Source: a virus
Strand: one strand, 5' to 3'
DNA length: 56,609 nucleotides
Virus record (IMG/VR): IMGVR_UViG_3300028615_000096
Span: 1-56,609 of that record
Below, piece by piece: positions 1 to 9,100 of the stretch. The notes beneath the pieces are model-generated. The model saw nothing but the letters and a program-made list of their open reading frames with translations, made no database searches and was not told the DNA's origin. Each line of letters begins with the position of its first letter. The first letter of the stretch is position 1. A program made the translations under genes and the position numbers.

Positions 1-1
1 C

Positions 2-316
2 AGCACGCTCAGTGGCGTGATGAAGGAGCTGGGCGTGGACCTCACCGAGGAGCAGGTCGAGAAGATGCTGGAGGCGCTTCCGGTGGAAGAGCCGCCGGCA
101 CCGGCCGCCACGCCCGAACCGGTGGCCAAGGCCGTCGAGACGGTCAACGAAGAGATGGCCAAGGTCATGAAGGCGGTGAGCGCGCTCACCGAGAAGGTGG
201 ACAAGGCACTGGTCCGGCCCGCAGCGCCGGCCAGCACGCCGAACGACGACGACCCGCCCAGCTCGGGTCCCGAGAACCTCGGTCACCCGTCCCGTGGCGG
301 GCGCTGGGTGCTCTGA
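2..316 (+). CDS. C-terminal end of a head-region protein (partial)
   Basis: The frame is open to the left edge, so only the last ~105 residues are visible. They contain a charged helical stretch (repeated Glu/Lys, coiled-coil-like), a Pro/Ala-rich linker and a Gly-rich tail ending RWVL. It lies directly upstream of the major capsid gene, where portal, protease or scaffold genes usually sit; an acidic helical end would suit a scaffold or protease-scaffold. No catalytic motif is visible, so the function is not assigned. Confidence 0.6.
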   Translation, partial: STLSGVMKELGVDLTEEQVEKMLEALPVEEPPAPAATPEPVAKAVETVNEEMAKVMKAVSALTEKVDKALVRPAAPASTPNDDDPPSSGPENLGHPSRGGRWVL

Positions 317-349
317 AGCTGCTCTACTGAGGAGAGGAACGGCAAAGTC

Positions 350-1282
350 ATGAAGGAAAACCGCGACATCATCCAGAAGGCTGATTTCCTCCTGGCGCAG
401 CTTGCACCGGGTGGTCTGCTTCAGCCGGCGCAGGCCGATCGGTTCATCCGGTTGGCCATCGACCGCAGCGTGCTCATCAGCCAGATGCAGCGGATCGACA
501 TGCGCAGCCCCAAGGAGCTGCGTGAGAAGATCCGCTACGGCAGCCGCGCCCTCCGGAAGGGCACGGAGGCCACGGCGTTGCCCGAGGCGCTCCGCTCCCG
601 GCCGGACACCGACAAGGTCGAGCTGGACGCCCAGCTCGTGAAGGCGGAGACGCGCCTCTCCTTCGAGGCCCTGGAGGACTCCATCGAGCGCGGCAACTTC
701 GAGCAGACGGTGCGGGACACCATGGCCGAGCGCATCAGCCTCGACCTGGAGGACCTGGCCGTCAACGGCGACACCGCCTCCGCGGACAACCTGCTGTCCA
801 CCCTGGACGGCTTCCGCAAGCAGGCCACCACCAACATCTCCCTCGCGGGCGGTGCCACGCTGAACCGCGAGATCCTGAAGGACGCGCTCAAGACGATGCC
901 GAGCGAGTTCCGCCGCGACAAGCGCTCCATGCGCTTCATCACGGCGGACGAGGCCGTCATCGACTACCAGGAGTTCCTGGGCGACCGTCAGACCATGATG
1001 GGCGATGACCACGTGAGCGGCACCACCGTGGCGCCGTTCCAGGGCATCCCCCTGATGGACGTGCCGGTCTTCCCGGTCAACCTGGGCGGCGGCACCGACG
1101 AGACGGAGATGCTGTTCACCGATCCGTCCAACATGCTGTTCGGCGTGTGGCGCAACATCCGCCTGGACACGGACCGCGACATCTCCGCGGGCGTGTTCGT
1201 CATCGTCGTCACCGCCCGCGTGGACTTCAAGTTCGCGCACGAGCCGGCGGTCGTGAAGACCACGGGAATCAAGGCGGTCTGA
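350..1282 (+). CDS. Major capsid protein, HK97-fold type
   Basis: A 310-residue protein expected to form the icosahedral shell. The N-terminal ~60 residues are helical. Residues ~95-145 look like the E-loop and long spine helix (LSFEALEDSIERGNFEQ region). The C-terminal ~40 residues are hydrophobic strands ending ARVDFKFAHEPAVV, as in the P-domain of phage capsid proteins. Length, position before small head proteins and strong G/C third-position bias fit a highly expressed capsid gene. A GGAGAGG sequence lies upstream of the ATG. Family assignment rests on recalled pattern, not a search. Confidence 0.85.
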   Translation: MKENRDIIQKADFLLAQLAPGGLLQPAQADRFIRLAIDRSVLISQMQRIDMRSPKELREKIRYGSRALRKGTEATALPEALRSRPDTDKVELDAQLVKAETRLSFEALEDSIERGNFEQTVRDTMAERISLDLEDLAVNGDTASADNLLSTLDGFRKQATTNISLAGGATLNREILKDALKTMPSEFRRDKRSMRFITADEAVIDYQEFLGDRQTMMGDDHVSGTTVAPFQGIPLMDVPVFPVNLGGGTDETEMLFTDPSNMLFGVWRNIRLDTDRDISAGVFVIVVTARVDFKFAHEPAVVKTTGIKAV

Positions 1283-1318
1283 GGCCCGGCGCCCTAGCCC
1301 AACAAGGAGAGAACTGAC

Positions 1319-1642
1319 ATGCCGATCACCGTCAACAGCCTGGGCAACAGCGGCGGCCAGCCGTCCGCACCGCTTCGGGCAGTCGAACTCGACGTGGACC
1401 TCGACAACAGCTACCCCACGGGCGGCTACGACGTCACGGCAGATCTGCCGGACGGGTCCACCCTCCGATGGAGCCCCCGGGTTCAGGTCAGCGACGGCAC
1501 CACGCCGATCCTGCTGGCCCTGGTCCAGGTGGGAACCTCCATCTTCGTCCAGGCGTTCGTCGAAGCGACGGGCGCCGAGGTGGCCAACACCACCGACCTC
1601 TCCGCCTACACGGGCGTCAAGGTCGGCGGCATGGTGGAGTGA
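1319..1642 (+). CDS. Small beta-rich head protein (decoration or head-fibre candidate)
   Basis: A 107-residue protein starting 36 nt after the capsid gene, behind a strong AAGGAGAG ribosome site. It is rich in Val, Thr, Asp and Gly in alternating strand-like patterns and lacks membrane segments. Size and position immediately after the capsid gene are typical of decoration proteins that bind the outer shell. No diagnostic motif is seen, so the role is inferred from context. Confidence 0.55.
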   Translation: MPITVNSLGNSGGQPSAPLRAVELDVDLDNSYPTGGYDVTADLPDGSTLRWSPRVQVSDGTTPILLALVQVGTSIFVQAFVEATGAEVANTTDLSAYTGVKVGGMVE

Positions 1643-1648
1643 TCTGCC

Positions 1649-1876
1649 ATGCCCGCGGTCAAGACCAACCACTTCGAGGGTGGCCGGAACCTCACCAAGC
1701 ACGGTGACTCCGGCGCCGACCTCGCATCCATCCTCCGGTCGAGCGTGGATGACAACACGGAGCTGCGCACGCAGTTCATCGCGCTGCTCGCCAAGCTGGA
1801 CGCAGATGTCGGTGTCACGGACACGGATTATGCGGCCACCTTGACGCCGGCCGCGCTGACGCTTACCAAGGCGTAA
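1649..1876 (+). CDS. Small hypothetical head-region protein
   Basis: A 75-residue protein 6 nt after the previous gene. It has a basic N-terminus, a central helix (TELRTQFIALLAKLDADVG) and an Ala/Thr/Leu-rich tail. It resembles short conserved proteins found beside capsid genes that have no known function. The ribosome site is weak, suggesting translational coupling to the upstream gene. Confidence 0.55.
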   Translation: MPAVKTNHFEGGRNLTKHGDSGADLASILRSSVDDNTELRTQFIALLAKLDADVGVTDTDYAATLTPAALTLTKA

Positions 1877-1950
1877 GAGCATCACACGGGAGCTGACGCC
1901 CCGGCCTGCCGCCGGGGCGTTGGTATCTCGGGGGAAGGTGAGAGGAATCC

Positions 1951-2475
1951 ATGGCAGAGGCAGATCTCTACGTACGGCTGGCTCCGTACAACAAGCGTCT
2001 GGGGCAGCTGGCACGCCGGTGCACGCTGGGCGGCCGCACGTTCGTGGCCGGCGAGTGGTACACGCTGCCCGCGGACTGGGCCAAGCGCCTGAACTCGATC
2101 AGACAGGACTCCGGCGCACCCATGTTCGAGGTGATGGACGGCGAGGAGTTCAACGCCACCGCGCGCCGTGAGATGGCGGCGGCGATGACGGCCGCCGGAC
2201 TCAGCGGCCTGGCCGCGCAGGGCGCCGCGGAGTTCCCCACCGTCACCAAGCAGAAGGAAGGCCCCAAGGAGAGCGCCTTCGCCGGCCTCGACAAGGCCGT
2301 GGGTGAGGTGAACATGGGTGGCCCGCCCGCGGCCGCCGTGCCCGTCGACTCCCCCGCCGCAGCGCCGCCGGCCACGTCCGTGGACGTGACCAGCGCGGAC
2401 GTGGCGCCGCCGTCCCAGCTGGACGACGGCGACGACGGTGACGGGGACGGCGATGACGGCGAGCAGCCCTACTGA
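1951..2475 (+). CDS. Hypothetical head/connector-region protein with acidic tail
   Basis: A 174-residue protein behind a GAGAGGAA site. The first ~65 residues form a compact domain (YVRLAPYNKRLGQLARRC, then a GEWYTLP motif). A helical Ala-rich section and a Pro/Ala-rich linker follow, and it ends in a run of Asp/Gly. Its end overlaps the start of the methyltransferase-glycosyltransferase gene by 38 nt, so the two are probably co-translated. Function is not recognised. Confidence 0.6.
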   Translation: MAEADLYVRLAPYNKRLGQLARRCTLGGRTFVAGEWYTLPADWAKRLNSIRQDSGAPMFEVMDGEEFNATARREMAAAMTAAGLSGLAAQGAAEFPTVTKQKEGPKESAFAGLDKAVGEVNMGGPPAAAVPVDSPAAAPPATSVDVTSADVAPPSQLDDGDDGDGDGDDGEQPY

Positions 2476-4243
2476 GGCTGAGGCCGCCGCCCGCCAAGCC
2501 AACGATCCGGAACGCTGGGATCAGCTGTGGGGCAAGGAGGGCGCAGGTACGTGGCGCAAGCGCGCGCTGGCGGACGTCTACGATCGCATTTGCCACATCA
2601 TGCCCGAGGGCGCCCGCGTCGTTGACGTAGGCGGGGGCGTGGGGGCGCTGGCAGAGTTGCTCATGCAGGCCGGCTGCGCCTCCGTGGAGGTCTGGGACCA
2701 CTCGGAGACCGCCCTGGAGGTTGCGGAGCGCAACGAGGGCGTGACGGGCCGCCTGGTGGACCTGGAGGCGGTAGGAGAGCCTCTGCCCCTCATCGAGAAC
2801 GCGGACGTGGTGGTTGCCACGGAGCTGCTGGAGCACCTTTCCGCCTACGCGCGGGACACGCTGGTCACGGACATCTGCCAGGCAGAGGGCGTACACTCCG
2901 CGATCTTCTCCATCCCCAACGACTGCATGGGGCCGGACGTGGAGCCGCAGCACTCCATCCAGTGGACCGCCATGGACTTCAAGCGGTTCCTGCAGGACTA
3001 CTTCTCGGACGTCCGCATCGAGGTCTTCGGCCGCTACCAGATGGCGGTGTGCGGCGAGATGGCCAAGAAGGCGTTCACCCTCTCGGTGTGCCTGCCGGTG
3101 CGCGACGAGGAGGCGGACCTGGAGCGCGTGCTGGCGTCCTTCCGCGGCGCCGCAGACCAGATCGTGGTGGGCGTGGACCCGCGCACGGTGGACGGCACGC
3201 GGGAGATCGCGGCCAAGTACGCGGACCTGGTCTTCGAGCTGGAGGACCCGGCTCTGGAGGATCTGGATAACGCCAACCTGTACGTGGACGCGGACAAGGT
3301 GCGCCCGGACGGCGTGCACTTCAGTTGGGTCCGCAACCAGTGCATGGACCGGTGCACTGGGGACTGGATCTTCATGACGGAGGGGCACGAGTCGCTGGCG
3401 GAAGGCCAGGACCGGCTGCTCAACCTGGACGCGCTGGTGCCGGAGAACTCGCCGGTCTGCATGGTCTGGCGGTCCGGCCAGGGCCAGCGCTGGGCGTTCC
3501 CGTGGCTCTGCCGCCGGGAGGCTGGGTTCCGGTATGAGCGCAGCACGCACAACGAGCTGGTGTTCCCGCGCAAGACGCTGGTGACCAAGCTCCCGGGCGT
3601 GCGTACGGACCACTTCCGCGACCACTCGCGCTCGGAGTCCCGCGCCGCGCAGCGTCGGGCGCAGAACCGCCGCACGCTGATGGACGACTGGATGAGCAGG
3701 AAGAACGAGCAGAGCTTGTTCTACCTGGGGCAGGAGTGGCGCGGCATCGACCCCGCGCGCTCCATCGATCGCCTGCAGGCGTTCCTCGCCACCTCGAACA
3801 ACGGCTGCAACAAGTATCAAGCCCGGTTGGTGCTTGCAAAGGAGTTGTACGGCCTTGGCAAGCGGCGTGAGGCTGAAGAAGTTCTGCTTGGTTGCGCACA
3901 GGACGACTGGAGCCGCACGGAGCATTGGATCTGGCTCGGAGACATCAACTTCGAGCACGAAGACTACGCGCGCGCCTACCAGTTCTATCGTTACGCCACG
4001 ACCTCGATCGGTGACCCGCCGTTCACGGTGTGGTGGATCTCCATGGACAGCTACACGTACCTACCCGCGCAGCGCATGACGGCAGCTGCGGCCGCGGTGG
4101 GGCGCCTCGAAGAGGCTTGCCACTGGGCGGAAAAAGCGGCATCGTTGTTGCCGAGCGATACGCCCGACGCCGTACGGGCGGAAGCAGAGGCAAACGTTCG
4201 GCTTCTCCGGGAGACACTCGATGGATCAGCAGAGCCTAGTTGA
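2438..4243 (+). CDS. SAM methyltransferase - GT2 glycosyltransferase - TPR fusion
   Basis: A 601-residue multidomain enzyme. Residues ~40-200 are a class I methyltransferase: motif I VVDVGGGVGALAEL (61-74), acidic strand end VEVWDHSE (83-90) and ATELLEHL (127-134). Residues ~214-400 read as a GT2-type glycosyltransferase starting SVCLPVRDEEADLERVLASF (216-235). The usual DxD metal-binding position after TGDWIF reads TEGHE (314-318), so the acidic motif is changed. Residues ~425-595 are helical TPR-like repeats. A GTG at 2438 or an ATG at 2453 may be the start. It sits between capsid and neck genes and may modify virion proteins or host surface glycans; the substrate is unknown. Confidence 0.8.
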   Translation: MTGTAMTASSPTEAEAAARQANDPERWDQLWGKEGAGTWRKRALADVYDRICHIMPEGARVVDVGGGVGALAELLMQAGCASVEVWDHSETALEVAERNEGVTGRLVDLEAVGEPLPLIENADVVVATELLEHLSAYARDTLVTDICQAEGVHSAIFSIPNDCMGPDVEPQHSIQWTAMDFKRFLQDYFSDVRIEVFGRYQMAVCGEMAKKAFTLSVCLPVRDEEADLERVLASFRGAADQIVVGVDPRTVDGTREIAAKYADLVFELEDPALEDLDNANLYVDADKVRPDGVHFSWVRNQCMDRCTGDWIFMTEGHESLAEGQDRLLNLDALVPENSPVCMVWRSGQGQRWAFPWLCRREAGFRYERSTHNELVFPRKTLVTKLPGVRTDHFRDHSRSESRAAQRRAQNRRTLMDDWMSRKNEQSLFYLGQEWRGIDPARSIDRLQAFLATSNNGCNKYQARLVLAKELYGLGKRREAEEVLLGCAQDDWSRTEHWIWLGDINFEHEDYARAYQFYRYATTSIGDPPFTVWWISMDSYTYLPAQRMTAAAAAVGRLEEACHWAEKAASLLPSDTPDAVRAEAEANVRLLRETLDGSAEPS

Positions 4244-4715
4244 AGACACGATCAAGGCCGGCGGCACCGTCACCGTCGAGGTCATCCGTGACGGGAAGTA
4301 CGGACCGGAGGTCATCCAGAAGGTGGTGGTCCCCAACCTGGTCGTGAACATCGGCAAGCGGCAGCTGCTGCGTCTGGGCTCCGGCCTCCAGTCCAAGTTC
4401 TTCGACCAGTTCCGCATCGGCACCTCGCCGGCGGCCCCCGCGGTGGGCAACAGCAACGTGCTGAGCCCGGTGGCCGGCACGCTGAACACGGCGGACAGCA
4501 AGACCTTCATCAGCATCACGACTGGCCACGAGTGGGTCATCAGCTACCCCTCCGGCGGTGGTTCGATCTCCGCCAACGGCATCGCGGAGGTGGCGCTGCT
4601 GAACGAGAACACGTCGCCCGGCGGCTCGGCGCTCATGCGCGCGCTGATCTCGCCCACGGTCAACAAGACCACGGCCGACAAGCTGAAGATCACGTACCAG
4701 CTCCGCGTGACCTGA
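4221..4715 (+). CDS. Predicted structural protein, beta-rich
   Basis: A 164-residue protein whose start overlaps the previous gene by 23 nt, behind GGGAG. It has a short charged N-terminus, then a VVVPNLVVNIGKRQLLRLGSG segment and a series of strand-like stretches with many Ser, Thr and Gly. Such proteins occur as small virion or fibre-base proteins in phage head operons. No enzyme motif is visible. Confidence 0.55.
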   Translation: MDQQSLVEDTIKAGGTVTVEVIRDGKYGPEVIQKVVVPNLVVNIGKRQLLRLGSGLQSKFFDQFRIGTSPAAPAVGNSNVLSPVAGTLNTADSKTFISITTGHEWVISYPSGGGSISANGIAEVALLNENTSPGGSALMRALISPTVNKTTADKLKITYQLRVT

Positions 4716-4906
4716 TGGCCGGTGTCATCCGGGACAGGCTTGAGGCTGTGGACCGGGTCACGGCGACGACGACCCGGGAGCCAGAACCGATCAAGCACCC
4801 CTGCCCCAAGTGCGGCAAGGGGTCCCGGCAGCACAAGAAGAGGGGCGTGCGCATCTGCGCCGCCCGCACCTGTCGCGCCGTCTTCTCCGAGGGTACGCTG
4901 CACTGA
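4715..4906 (+). CDS. Small zinc-ribbon protein
   Basis: A 63-residue protein whose ATG overlaps the previous stop (TGATG). It holds a CPKC pair, a basic spacer (RQHKKRGVR) and a second Cys pair (CAARTC), the spacing of a small zinc ribbon that could bind nucleic acid or protein. Tight coupling to structural genes supports it being real despite its size. Target unknown. Confidence 0.6.
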   Translation: MAGVIRDRLEAVDRVTATTTREPEPIKHPCPKCGKGSRQHKKRGVRICAARTCRAVFSEGTLH

Positions 4907-4969
4907 GGCCCGGGCGTACGCCGCCCCGTTCGGGCGCCACAGTCTTGGCGGCACTGAGCGAGGTGGACG

Positions 4970-5422
4970 ATGCTTCAGGCTATTTTGGTGGTGTTGATCG
5001 GGGCTTGGGCGGTGTTCGGCACCTCGACCCCGGAGGATGCGTTGGCGGCGCACCGCGACGGTGCGTACGTGGAGCTGGAGAGCCCCGCGGAGTTGGGGGA
5101 GCAGCTGCACGCGCAGTTGAGCGGGCCGCTGGCGGCCGGCGACCTGAACGCCTACTTCACGGTGCGCCACACGGGGCACAAGCGCGACTCCATGGGAGTG
5201 GACGTGCACGTGTGGGAGGGGGAGCCCTACACTGAGGGCGCCACCGTCGCGTGCGTGATCTACGTGGACCACGCGGTGCCCGCGCGCGATCCGCGGTTCC
5301 CGATCCACAAGCAGTTCAGCTGCCCCACAGCCGTTGCGGACCCCTGGGTGGAGCTGGAGGTGGTCTCGGTCATTGGCTCCGACGTCGGGCTGCTCATCGA
5401 CTACATGGCCATGGAGCAGTGA
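4970..5422 (+). CDS. Hypothetical secreted or membrane-associated beta protein
   Basis: A 150-residue protein behind GCGAGGTGG. The first ~18 residues (MLQAILVVLIGAWAVFG) are strongly hydrophobic, like a signal peptide or anchor. The rest is a strand-rich domain with two Cys. The same general design (a strand-rich domain of ~100 residues) recurs in the next gene. Function not recognised. Confidence 0.5.
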   Translation: MLQAILVVLIGAWAVFGTSTPEDALAAHRDGAYVELESPAELGEQLHAQLSGPLAAGDLNAYFTVRHTGHKRDSMGVDVHVWEGEPYTEGATVACVIYVDHAVPARDPRFPIHKQFSCPTAVADPWVELEVVSVIGSDVGLLIDYMAMEQ

Positions 5423-5425
5423 CAC

Positions 5426-6109
5426 GTGGCGATCCTCGTCCCCATTGCCAGCCGCCTGACCGGCACGTGGTCGGTCAACGGCGCTGCGTCTGCGCACGCG
5501 GCGCTGTCGGATGGTTCTGAGGCGAGCGACATCCAGACGGACGAGGTGAATACCGCGCGCCTGGTGGTGCAGATGAGCCCCGGCGCGATCTCGCAGGAGG
5601 GCGATCTCACCTACCGGGTGCGCATCGAGCACAACGGCAACCCGCAGGACAGCAGCGAGGCGACCGTCAACGTCTACCAGGGCGACCCCGATGCCGGAGG
5701 ACGCCTGGCCCTGGATCTGTTCAACGACATGGGCATCCCGCGCAACACGCAGACCGTGGAGCGCACGCTGACGCGCCCGCAGCAGCGCGCGCTCGGCAAC
5801 CTCGACGACGTGTGGCTGGAGGTGTTCATCGGCCGCAACGATGGCGGGGTGACCATCTACTGGTTCGAGTTGGAGGTGCCGGACGATCCGGTGGGCACCT
5901 GGAACTTCGACCTGAGCGCGGTACCTCTCAACACCCTGGTGTGGTTCCAGATGACCGATGGCCGGGCGCGGCAGGGGCGCCGGTTGTCCAACCTGGAGTA
6001 TGACGACGGCGCGGGCAACGCCATCGAACTGGACCAGCACAACTTCCCCAAGGACGCAGACGGCAAGCGAGAGGCATCTCGCGCTGTGATCGCCTGGGGA
6101 GCTATCTAA
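5426..6109 (+). CDS. Hypothetical beta-rich virion protein
   Basis: A 227-residue protein with a GTG start 3 nt after the previous stop. Long alternating polar/hydrophobic strands, several Asn-Gly and Asp-Gly turns, and a WFELEVPDDPVGTWNFDLS segment suggest one or two beta-sandwich domains. It has no membrane segment or catalytic motif and precedes the giant repeat protein by 3 nt, so it is probably part of the same appendage module. Confidence 0.5.
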   Translation: MAILVPIASRLTGTWSVNGAASAHAALSDGSEASDIQTDEVNTARLVVQMSPGAISQEGDLTYRVRIEHNGNPQDSSEATVNVYQGDPDAGGRLALDLFNDMGIPRNTQTVERTLTRPQQRALGNLDDVWLEVFIGRNDGGVTIYWFELEVPDDPVGTWNFDLSAVPLNTLVWFQMTDGRARQGRRLSNLEYDDGAGNAIELDQHNFPKDADGKREASRAVIAWGAI

Positions 6110-6112
6110 GAT

Positions 6113-9100
6113 ATGGCGATCCCGACCGTCGAAGGCGTGGTCACCGCCAACGCCACTTCCGGCACCTCAGCCACGCCGGACATCAGCACCATCGACGGCG
6201 GCAGTGCGCCTACAGTGGGCGATCTGATCTTTGTGCACCTGTGCATCCAGGATGCCTCAGCCACCCTTGACCAGCACATTGACGCGCCGGACGGCTACCA
6301 CAATGGAGGGCACACCTACAACAACGAGGTCGACGCCATCTTCTGGAAGATCTGGGAGAGCGGCGATGACACCACACCGACGTTCTCCTGGCCGAACAGC
6401 GGTGACAATGCGATCGCGGTGTACTGCATCCGGGGTGTGGACCAGACCCGGCCCATCGCGAGGCAGTCCATCAACCGCTACGACGACTCCAACTTCGTGT
6501 GGCTCTCGGAGACCACACCCGTGGCGGACTGCCTGGCTTTGGCGTTGGCGAGCTGCGACGACAACCGATCGGGCTCTACCGCTCCGAGCGGGTGGACAGA
6601 GCAGGTTGACCAGGAAGCGGGCACTAACATCGGCCAGTGGGGCATGACGCAAGGGTTCGCGTCTGCTTCCAGCTCCACAGGTACGGCCACGATGGACATC
6701 GGCGGTGTCGGCACCGAGACCAACCAGAGCCGCATGATCATCCTCCAGCCGCCGCAGACGGCGACTCCGAAGGACATCCGCGTAGCGACGGGCTCCCTGA
6801 CTTCGCCGACGAGCACCGGCAACCAAGACATCACGGGCCTCGGATTCGACTGCAAGGCGCTCATCATCTATGGGATGCGCGTCAACTCCACGACTGTGCT
6901 CACGGATGCCGAGTACGTGCATGGCATCGGCGCCGACGACGGAGTGACAACGGCGGCGCAGCGGTGCGCGGGCGTGTGGAAGGACAACGGGGTCAGTGCG
7001 GCCACGGGCTGGAGCCGCAATGGCGAGATCATCGCCATGTACTTCGTGCCCAACACGACTTTGGGCAGTCCTGATCTGCTGGCGGCATACAGCCGCATCA
7101 CGGACGGCTTCCGGCTCAACTGGACCGCGGTAGACACGTCAGGTTGGGTGTTCAACTACATCGCCTTCGGAGGCGCCGACCTGGAAGCGGTGTGCGGAGC
7201 CGAGCAGGGTTCGACCTCGCCTGTGTCCGGTCTTCCGTGGCGCCCGGATATGGTGCACGTGTGCGGCCAGAACCTTGACAGCGATGCCGATCAGCTTCGT
7301 AACGGTGATCTTCTTGGGCTCATTACCGTGGGCTACCTCGACCCGCAGGCCGGTATGGGATGGAACGTCCCTCTCGACCTCAACACCTCCTCGGCGTTGC
7401 GCGAGAATGCGTTCTACTCCCAGGTGAACAGTGGCGCGCTGACGTACGACCTCCAGTTTGCGCAGACCACGAGCGATGGATGGAGTTGGGACGGGAGTGA
7501 TACCGACTACTTCTTCTACCTTGCGCTCAACTGGGATAACGCCACCTACTTCCCGGCACAGCTCGACATCCTACAGGCTGACACCTCCGGTACCGGAGGA
7601 CAGGATCAGGACGTGCCGCGCTTCGGAGTGGGGCAAACCTTCACCACCAAGAAGCTGGTTCACGTGGTGCTCAACGATCCGGACACCAACGTGTCTGCGG
7701 GCGACTTCGGGCATGGTGAGGGGCACGTCAAGTTCAGCTACTCCGTTGTGGACGAGGACGTGGTGGCCTTCGGCTTCGACGACTCGGCGAACGGCGCTGA
7801 GAGACGGCGTCAGCCGGACGACACGTTCTTGATGGCCACGCCGCCGGACTTGGATAGCCCGGGCAAGATCGGTGACTTCGTTGACCTGGACACCATTGAC
7901 TGGGCGACGAACAACACCACCGGCTACTTGATCGGCATGTTCACCCTGGGCTTCATCGGCCAGGAGTACGACCGCACGGCCACGGACACCATGGGGGTGG
8001 CGGACACCACGGACCGGGAAGTGAACTACTCCCGGACCGACATCGACACGGCCAGCCTCGCGGAGGCGGTCGAGCGTGTGGTGGACTACGTGCGGTCTGC
8101 CACGGACGCGGTGTCTCTGGCGGAAGTGCTGCAGGCCAGCATGACCTTCGACAGGCTGCTCACGGACGCCATCACGTTGGTGGACGTGGTCACCTACGTG
8201 TTCACCCCGGGCGCGGGCGGTGAGCTGTTCGAGCGTACGATCACGGACACCATCACGTTGGCGGAGACGATCGCGCGGAACATGGAGATGGAGCGCGAGC
8301 AGGCGGACACCATGACCCTGGCAGAAGCCGTGGCGCGGGAGCACGACGCCACGCGGCCGGTGCTGGACACCTTGTCCCTGCTCGACAGCACGCAGGCCAC
8401 CATGACTTTCGATCGCGTGCTCACTGATGTCATCACGTTGGCTGAGGCCGTGGCGCGCGTGGCGGATTACAGCCGCACCCAGACGGATGTGGCTCCGCTG
8501 GTGGAGTCCGTGCTTCGCGAGGTCGACTACTCGCGGCTCATCACCGACGTCATCACGCTGGCGGAGTTCGTCCAGGCCGGCTTCATCTTCGAGCGGGACG
8601 TCACGGACGCGATCGGCCTGGCAGACTCTGTGCAGCGGGAGGTGGACTACTCCCGCCCCATCACGGATGCGGTGACGTTGGCGGAGGTGACGGCGCGCAG
8701 CTTGGACACGTCCCGCGCGGTCACGGATGCCGTGGGCCTCACGGAGGGTGTGCTCCGGGAGGTGGACTACTCCCGCACGATCGCAGACGCCATTACACTG
8801 GTCGATACGGCGCAGGCCGGTTTCATCTTTGCGCGCACCGTGGTGGACGTCATCACGCTCGCAGAGGCGTTGGCGCGTGAGGCGGATTACAGCCGCCCCC
8901 TTGCTGACGTGGCGCCTTTGGCCGAGGCCGTGCAGCGGGAGGTGGACTACTCCCGGGCCGTGGTGGACGCCATCTCCCTTGTGGACGTGGTGCAGGCCGG
9001 CTTCATCTTCGAGCGCCTGATCGCGGACACCATCTCGTTGGTCGACGCGGTGGCGGCGGAGATGACTTTTGATCGCGTGCTCACGGACACGGTGGGCACT

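Noticed and set aside
2243-3958. 571-residue minus-strand ORF opposite the methyltransferase fusion
   Set aside because: It is an Arg/Val/His-rich shadow of a GC-rich gene; motifs are on the plus strand only.
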